From: Methylobacillus glycogenes JCM 2850 | GTDB lineage: Bacteria; Pseudomonadota; Gammaproteobacteria; Burkholderiales; Methylophilaceae | Direction: 5' to 3' | Length of the DNA stretch: 64,000 nt | NCBI RefSeq assembly: GCF_000617925.1 | Contig: NZ_BAMT01000001.1 | Location: 62,001-126,000 of the forward strand | Part shown: positions 59,440-64,000 of the stretch, piece after piece | How the letters are laid out: the number at the start of each line of letters is the position of its first letter | Position numbering within the stretch: the first letter of the stretch is position 1 | Made by a program: the position numbers and the translations under genes | Notes under the pieces: model-generated | Told to the model about the DNA's origin: nothing | Seen by the model: the letters and a program-made list of their open reading frames with translations, nothing else | The model's database searches: none

Positions 59440-60654
59440 CTATTTGAGTTGTTCAAACAGCAGGTTGATGATGCGGTTGGCGGTGCTGGTACGCTCGCGT
59501 TTACCATCCTTGTCGGTAATGGTGATCAAAGCGTTATTGCCAGCAGTTTCTACACGAACTTGGTACTGGTTTTCGCCAGCCTTGCGCTTGCGGTTGCCAT
59601 CCTTGTCCTTGTCATCACCCCAGAACTTGAGTGATTCGAGCAGGCCTTTTTTGTCCTTGGGTGCTTCATCAATATCGTTATCGGTGTAACGCACGAAGAA
59701 CACACCGGTAGAACGGTCACGGTCTTCCACCACAAAGCCGATACGATCCAAAGCCAGACCAACTCTGCGCCATGCGCGGTCAAAGGCATCGTTGGTGGTG
59801 AGGCTGAGTGTGCCATCTTGTTCCTTGTTGATGCTGGCACGCAGTTCAGGCGCGGCATTGGCAACTATGCTGCGAGATTTCTTTTCTTCCACGCCCAGGC
59901 GCACCATCAGGCGACGCAGCAATTCTGCATCGATATCCTCAGACATGCCGCGCGATTCATCGGCATTGCTGCGCTTGGATTTGGTGGTGGGGGCGTAGCC
60001 CATGTCAACTTCACCGGCGATGGTGCGTACCTTGTATTTGCCGTCATCTGGCACATTGGTAACCGCACGGTGGCTCATGTAAATTTCGGTGGTGCCTTCA
60101 TCCTGGCCGCGATCGATGCGGGTGCGGAATTTCTGACGATTTTGCAGGCTGTTAAGCTTGTCCAGCCAACCCTGGAATTTTTCCAGATAGCTCTTATCTG
60201 CATTTTCCAGTGTGCTGGGGTCTACCCATTCAGTTTCCATCACGCCGGTTTGTGGGTTTTCGGTACGTACGGCAAAGCCCAGGTCAGCCCAGAACTCGCG
60301 TATCACAGGCCAGACTTTTTCCGGAGGCGCTTTCACCACCAACCAGCGTTGTGCACCTGCGCGTTCCATACGCACGCCATCAGAGGTTGGTAGTAGCTTT
60401 TCCTGCTCGTTTTCTTGCTGACCGCTCTCGTTCAGGCCTTGGCTGTAATCCGAGTAGTTGGTGGCCGCACCAGGAATGGCATAAGCATCGCTGGCTGAGA
60501 TATTAGTCAAATCCGGAGGCACTTCCAGAGGGCGTGAGCGCCCGGCAGCCTTGTAGTCTGAACTGGTGTCAACAAAGGGGATGGAATCGCAAGCAGTGAC
60601 GGTCAGCGCCAGTAGGGTTGCCAACAGGACAGGTTTGAGCGTGAATTGATTCAT
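59440..60654 (-). CDS. bamC: Outer-membrane assembly lipoprotein BamC
   Basis: 404 residues from ATG 60654 (AAGAGAAA upstream). The lipobox is LALTVTACDS. NlpB/DapX-like domains follow (MERAGAQRWLVVKAPPEKVWPVIREFW and FVVEDRDRSTGVFFVRY). BamC belongs to the BAM complex that inserts outer-membrane beta-barrels. It lies directly downstream of dapA, the classic dapA-bamC (nlpB) pair. An upstream in-frame start overlapping the dapA stop is less likely. Confidence 0.9.
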   Translation of the reverse strand: MNQFTLKPVLLATLLALTVTACDSIPFVDTSSDYKAAGRSRPLEVPPDLTNISASDAYAIPGAATNYSDYSQGLNESGQQENEQEKLLPTSDGVRMERAGAQRWLVVKAPPEKVWPVIREFWADLGFAVRTENPQTGVMETEWVDPSTLENADKSYLEKFQGWLDKLNSLQNRQKFRTRIDRGQDEGTTEIYMSHRAVTNVPDDGKYKVRTIAGEVDMGYAPTTKSKRSNADESRGMSEDIDAELLRRLMVRLGVEEKKSRSIVANAAPELRASINKEQDGTLSLTTNDAFDRAWRRVGLALDRIGFVVEDRDRSTGVFFVRYTDNDIDEAPKDKKGLLESLKFWGDDKDKDGNRKRKAGENQYQVRVETAGNNALITITDKDGKRERTSTANRIINLLFEQLK

Positions 60655-60683
60655 GGTTTCTCTTGACTGGGTAAACGGTATCA

Positions 60684-61556
60684 TTAAATGGCAGCTTGCT
60701 TCATGGCGCTGCGTAATGTGTCATGGTGTTGTGGCGAGAGGGCAACCAGTGGTAAGCGTATGCCGCCCTGGATCAGGCCCATTTCTTGTATTACCCACTT
60801 GATGGGGATGGGGTTGGCTTCTACAAATAGTTTTTGGTGCAGGCCAAACAACTTGGCATTGATATCCCTGGCGCTCTTGATATCACCAGCCTGGGCTGCA
60901 GCACACATCTCATGCATCAGCTTGGGTGCGGCATTCGCCGTCACTGATATGACGCCGTGACCACCCAGCAACAGCAATGCCAGGCTGCTGGCGTCGTCGC
61001 CACTGTAGATAGCGAAATCAGCAGGCGCGCGCAGCAGCAAATCAGTGCCACGCTCAATATTGCCCGTGGCATCCTTGATGCCGACGATATTGCGGTGGCT
61101 GGCCAGGCGCAGCACGGTGTCATTGCTGAGATCGCTCGCGGTACGGCCAGGAACATTGTAGAGAATCTGCGGGATATCGACAGCTTCGGCCACGGCCAGG
61201 AAGTGCTGATACAGACCTTCTTGCGTAGGCTTGTTGTAATACGGCGCTACCAATAGGCAGGCATCTGCGCCTGCTTCTTTCGCCATTCTGGTGAGGTCTA
61301 TGGCTTCCTTGGTGGAGTTGGCGCCTGTGCCCGCAATCACGGGGATACGGCCAGCACTATGCGTTACAGCAGTTTTGACCAGGAGGGTGTGCTCATCGAA
61401 ATCGACAGTGGGGGATTCACCTGTGGTGCCCACCACCACGATGCCATCACTGCCTTGCGCAATATGAAAATCAATATATGAGCGTAACGCCTGGATATCC
61501 AGGCTGCCATCGTCGTGCATGGGGGTGACGATGGCAACGAGACTGCCTTGCAGCAT
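60684..61556 (-). CDS. dapA: 4-hydroxy-tetrahydrodipicolinate synthase
   Basis: 290 residues from ATG 61556 ([13 protein letters not shown]), matching the E. coli start; a TTG nine bases upstream is also in frame. Catalytic features: [28 protein letters not shown] (with the Tyr), and [12 protein letters not shown] with the Schiff-base Lys. The enzyme condenses pyruvate with aspartate semialdehyde in the lysine/diaminopimelate pathway. Its stop is next to the bamC start. Confidence 0.97.
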   Translation of the reverse strand: MLQGSLVAIVTPMHDDGSLDIQALRSYIDFHIAQGSDGIVVVGTTGESPTVDFDEHTLLVKTAVTHSAGRIPVIAGTGANSTKEAIDLTRMAKEAGADACLLVAPYYNKPTQEGLYQHFLAVAEAVDIPQILYNVPGRTASDLSNDTVLRLASHRNIVGIKDATGNIERGTDLLLRAPADFAIYSGDDASSLALLLLGGHGVISVTANAAPKLMHEMCAAAQAGDIKSARDINAKLFGLHQKLFVEANPIPIKWVIQEMGLIQGGIRLPLVALSPQHHDTLRSAMKQAAI

Positions 61557-61754
61557 GTTAGACAACCTGAGTAAAGATTAAACCTGACCATTTTAACTGA
61601 AAGTACCGCCGGAATAATACGATTTTATGCCTTGTTGCCGCGTAAATCATTGTCAATATGGGGGCTTTCCATGTTTTTTGCGCCATATCGGCGGCAAGCC
61701 AAAGCCAGGCATGCAGATCAAGCTCAATCCCTCTGGAATTTCAGCGCTGATGCC

Positions 61755-62303
61755 TTAGCCCAAAAGCTGTTGCAGGCTCTCTATGATGAGGTCGGTACGG
61801 GCGAAACGATGATGACCACCGCCAGGCAATATCAACCTGGCTTTACCGACGAAATTCTGCACACTTTCCTGATAGGGAATCAGCTCATCGCCTTGCTCAT
61901 GCAGCACGGTGATGCGGCGCGGGCGTCCTGGCATGCGGTACTGCGCATATTGCGCCAGATGTTCCCGCGTTAGCATCCCTTGCTCGCCACTATAGTAATT
62001 TTCAACCTTGCCTAGATATTGCTGCAGGCTACGTTCAGGCTGCATGCAAGGGTTGATTAACAAACAGGGTAAGTGATGGCAGCTGGCAAACTGGTAAGCC
62101 CAGAAACCACCTAGCGATGAGCCTGCCAATACCAGGCCTTGAGCTTGTAGAGGCGCTATCAAGGCGCTGAGTTGGGCATAGGAGACCTGCGGATCCCAGG
62201 TGTTGTACTCAGGCACTATTACATGGGGAAAGTGCTTACGTAGCAGGCTGGATTTTTCGCTGGCAGGGCTGGAATTAAAACCGGGCAGATAAACGAGATT
62301 CAA
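61755..62303 (-). CDS. YqiA-like alpha/beta-hydrolase (esterase)
   Basis: 182 residues. The N-terminus MNLVYLPGFNSSPASEKS and the nucleophile elbow AGSSLGGFWAYQFA match the YqiA family, with a late GGGHHRFAR that supplies the His. Short single-domain esterase of uncertain substrate. In other bacteria yqiA lies near parE or cpdA, but not here. The opposite-strand ORF over 61632-61973 is treated as a shadow. Confidence 0.85.
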   Translation of the reverse strand: MNLVYLPGFNSSPASEKSSLLRKHFPHVIVPEYNTWDPQVSYAQLSALIAPLQAQGLVLAGSSLGGFWAYQFASCHHLPCLLINPCMQPERSLQQYLGKVENYYSGEQGMLTREHLAQYAQYRMPGRPRRITVLHEQGDELIPYQESVQNFVGKARLILPGGGHHRFARTDLIIESLQQLLG

Positions 62304-62335
62304 AATGGTGGCGAGCTAGGTATAAGGCAAGGCCC

Positions 62336-63121
62336 TCAATAATTCACCAAACCCAGCAAGCCTGGCAAGTCATTCACGGAGTCCAGCACCTCAGCCGGGC
62401 GGATATCCGAGGCCTGGAAATAGTCTTCGCGATATTTACCTGTGCGTACCAGTATGCCGCGTATGCCCGCTTTTTGTGCGCCGCCTATGTCTGAATCTAT
62501 ATCGTCTCCCACCATCAATACCTCGCTTGCTGGCAAGCCCAGATCTGCGAGCGCAATCTTGAAAAAGTCTACAGAAGGCTTGCCCATGATCATGGCCTCC
62601 ACACCCGCGGCATACTCCAGGCCTGCAATAAAACTGCCTATATCCAACTGCAAACCCTGCTCGGTCTGCCAGAAACGGTTTTTATGCATAGTGATCAGTT
62701 TTGCGCCACGCTTGAGGTTGCTAAACACCTCGTTCATCACGGCGTAATTCCAGCGCTCGCCTATATCGCCCACCACGATATATTCGGCATTAGTCTTCGA
62801 TTGACGGAAGTGTGAGAAGTCTTTTTTGACATCATCGGCCAGCAGGAAATGGCACACCGGGTCTCCCAGGCGCTCAAGATATTTCAATGTGGCCTCAGGG
62901 GCGCTGATGATTTCCTCTGGGGTGACGTAGAAACCCATGGAGAGTATTTTTTTCTGCAAGGAATCTCGCGACAGCGTGCTGGTGTTAGTGACAAAGCGGC
63001 AGCTGATGCCGCGTACACGTAATAAATCCACCGTTTCAATTGCACCGGGAATCGCGGCATTGCCTATATGCAGTACGCCATCCAAATCGAGCATGACAGC
63101 GTGTATAGATGAGGTGTCCAT
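62336..63121 (-). CDS. HAD-superfamily (class IIA) phosphatase
   Basis: 261 residues from ATG 63121 (GGAGAA upstream). Motif I DLDGVLH with the nucleophile Asp, a SNTST-like TNTSTLSRDSL, and motif IV GDDIDSDIGGAQKAG are present, with a class IIA cap (GNDH-like AEYIVVGDIGERWNYAVMNE). It resembles NagD/LHPP-type phosphatases; substrate not known. The gene is convergently placed with no direct partner. Confidence 0.85.
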   Translation of the reverse strand: MDTSSIHAVMLDLDGVLHIGNAAIPGAIETVDLLRVRGISCRFVTNTSTLSRDSLQKKILSMGFYVTPEEIISAPEATLKYLERLGDPVCHFLLADDVKKDFSHFRQSKTNAEYIVVGDIGERWNYAVMNEVFSNLKRGAKLITMHKNRFWQTEQGLQLDIGSFIAGLEYAAGVEAMIMGKPSVDFFKIALADLGLPASEVLMVGDDIDSDIGGAQKAGIRGILVRTGKYREDYFQASDIRPAEVLDSVNDLPGLLGLVNY

Positions 63122-63202
63122 GGTCTGTTCTCCATTACGGGGGGTAATTAGGTCAAGCAAAGCCTATGCCCATGACATTGATGCAATCTTAAGACTACGA
63201 GC

Positions 63203-63232
63203 AAAAAAAACGGAGGCCTATGCCTCCGTTAA
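63203..63232 (-). terminator. Terminator after the haem c membrane protein
   Basis: AACGGAGGC (63209-63217), loop CTAT, GCCTCCGTT (63222-63230), with an A-run to the left giving a U-tract for leftward transcription. Confidence 0.8.
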
Positions 63233-63263
63233 GTTTGTCTACATCATACTTGGCTAGTTCATC

Positions 63264-64000
63264 CTAACGATTCAGGTCTGCTTCCCAGGCATTGCCATAG
63301 GTCTTGCCCGAGCGCGACATGATCAGCATTTGGTACATGCTGGTAAACCACATAAAGGTGGATGCGAGGCTATAACCAATACCGCCTATGATGGTGAGCC
63401 AGGCAAAGCCAGGATTCCATTTCGTCAGCCACCAGGACAGCACATCCAGAATCAGGAAGGCGAAGGGGAAGATGATGGCCAGTATCTTTAATACCTTGGG
63501 CACATTGACGGCAAAGCTAAAGATAAATGCCATCAGGAAGAAGATAAAGCAGATGCCGAACAAGTGAATGTGTGAAACACGCGTCAGGCTTTGTACGCTG
63601 GCACCTTCATTGATGGCGGCAACTTTCTTGACTTCATCGAACTTGGTGAAGTTGGGAATGCCGGGAATATTGCTGTGACACATGACGCAGTATTGCGCAA
63701 ACACGCCCTTGAAGCGGTTTTCCCATTGCGCTTCTGGCGCACCTTCGCGCGCCCACTTGATGATTTCTAGACGAATCTCGGGCGGGGCGTTGTCTTTCAT
63801 GGAGCCGTTCAATTTGCTTTCCAGCTTGCTGCCGCTGCGGTCACCGTAATAACTGTAGACGATGTCATCTTTAGATAGGCCTAACTTACCGTCCGCCATG
63901 CCGTGGGTCAGCATGATCTGCAAGCCTGCCATACACAAGCCAACACCGATTACCAGTAAATAGCCGATAAACAGGGCCTTGATAGAAGTGGGCAAATTGG
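63264..64000 (-). CDS. Membrane protein with a c-type haem motif (may continue past window end)
   Basis: At least 243 residues. One N-terminal membrane segment, then a periplasmic region with a CxxCH haem-binding motif (YCVMCHSNIPG), then four more hydrophobic segments. The reading frame is open to the last complete codon of the window, so the start may lie outside; the TTG at 63995 is only the first possible one inside. The architecture (single haem c plus multi-membrane domain) suggests an electron-transfer protein, but I do not recognise a named complex. A terminator follows on the minus strand. Confidence 0.75.
   Translation of the reverse strand, partial: NLPTSIKALFIGYLLVIGVGLCMAGLQIMLTHGMADGKLGLSKDDIVYSYYGDRSGSKLESKLNGSMKDNAPPEIRLEIIKWAREGAPEAQWENRFKGVFAQYCVMCHSNIPGIPNFTKFDEVKKVAAINEGASVQSLTRVSHIHLFGICFIFFLMAFIFSFAVNVPKVLKILAIIFPFAFLILDVLSWWLTKWNPGFAWLTIIGGIGYSLASTFMWFTSMYQMLIMSRSGKTYGNAWEADLNR

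Noticed and set aside
61632-61973. Plus-strand ORF opposite the YqiA-like gene
   Set aside because: The minus-strand esterase has catalytic motifs; this ORF has none.

Overview
The window looks like a chromosomal segment of a motile Gram-negative betaproteobacterium. I infer a relative of the Nitrosomonadales/Methylophilaceae from the gene content: a flagellar rod/hook cluster with flgA and flgMN, an Isc operon with two cysteine desulfurases, a PEP-CTERM protein, a SulP transporter paired with a carbonic anhydrase, and a dapA-bamC order. No rRNA, tRNA, prophage, insertion sequence or CRISPR array was recognised. The organism assignment is an inference, not a database result.

Layout. 1-0.5 kb: 5' part of a SAM methyltransferase. 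0.7-13.5 kb: flagellar genes flgBCDEFGHIJKL on the minus strand, with flgA, flgM and flgN diverging on the plus strand. Two well-matched sigma-28 promoters lie before flgK and flgM. 13.6-14.1 kb: a non-coding repeat element with nested inverted repeats. 14.3-18.3 kb: a fecI-fecR-fecA-type cell-surface signalling unit with a possible Fur box and a 13-bp tandem array upstream. 18.6-22.4 kb: pstSCAB phosphate transporter. 22.6-23.5 kb: secreted trypsin-like protease with a PEP-CTERM tail. 23.7-26.3 kb: prfB (with the RF2 autoregulatory +1 frameshift site) and lysS. 26.8-31.7 kb: bactofilin, SulP transporter, beta-carbonic anhydrase and an OprP/OprO-type porin behind a four-repeat PhoB box. 31.8-35.2 kb: a large MASE1-PAS-GGDEF-EAL protein. 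35.3-43.8 kb: fdx, hscA, hscB, iscA, iscU, iscS, a second desulfurase, iscR, cysE and trmJ on the minus strand, with an IscR type-1 operator. 44-49.4 kb: suhB and two convergent histidine kinase/LuxR-type regulator pairs. 49.7-54.7 kb: a second TonB-dependent receptor and mutS. 54.8-64 kb: a small membrane protein, slyD, an L16-hydroxylase-like cupin, a secretin-domain protein, an Ala/Pro/Glu lipoprotein, an MBL-fold protein, bamC, dapA, a YqiA-like esterase, a HAD phosphatase and a haem c membrane protein cut by the window end.

Reading-frame quality. About twenty single-base disruptions interrupt otherwise well-conserved genes, including essential ones (lysS, prfB). In about sixteen of them, putting one C back into a GCC (or G into GGC on the other strand) restores both the conserved sequence and the normal family length. 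I therefore annotate these as single genes with probable consensus errors, not as pseudogenes. The prfB TGA at 23800-23802 is separate: it is the known programmed frameshift.

The most unusual regulatory signal is a 13-bp palindrome, GGGA-N5-TCCC. It occurs three times, plus one near-copy, in the intergenic regions of the two kinase/regulator pairs and before the adjacent TonB receptor, which suggests a shared operator.
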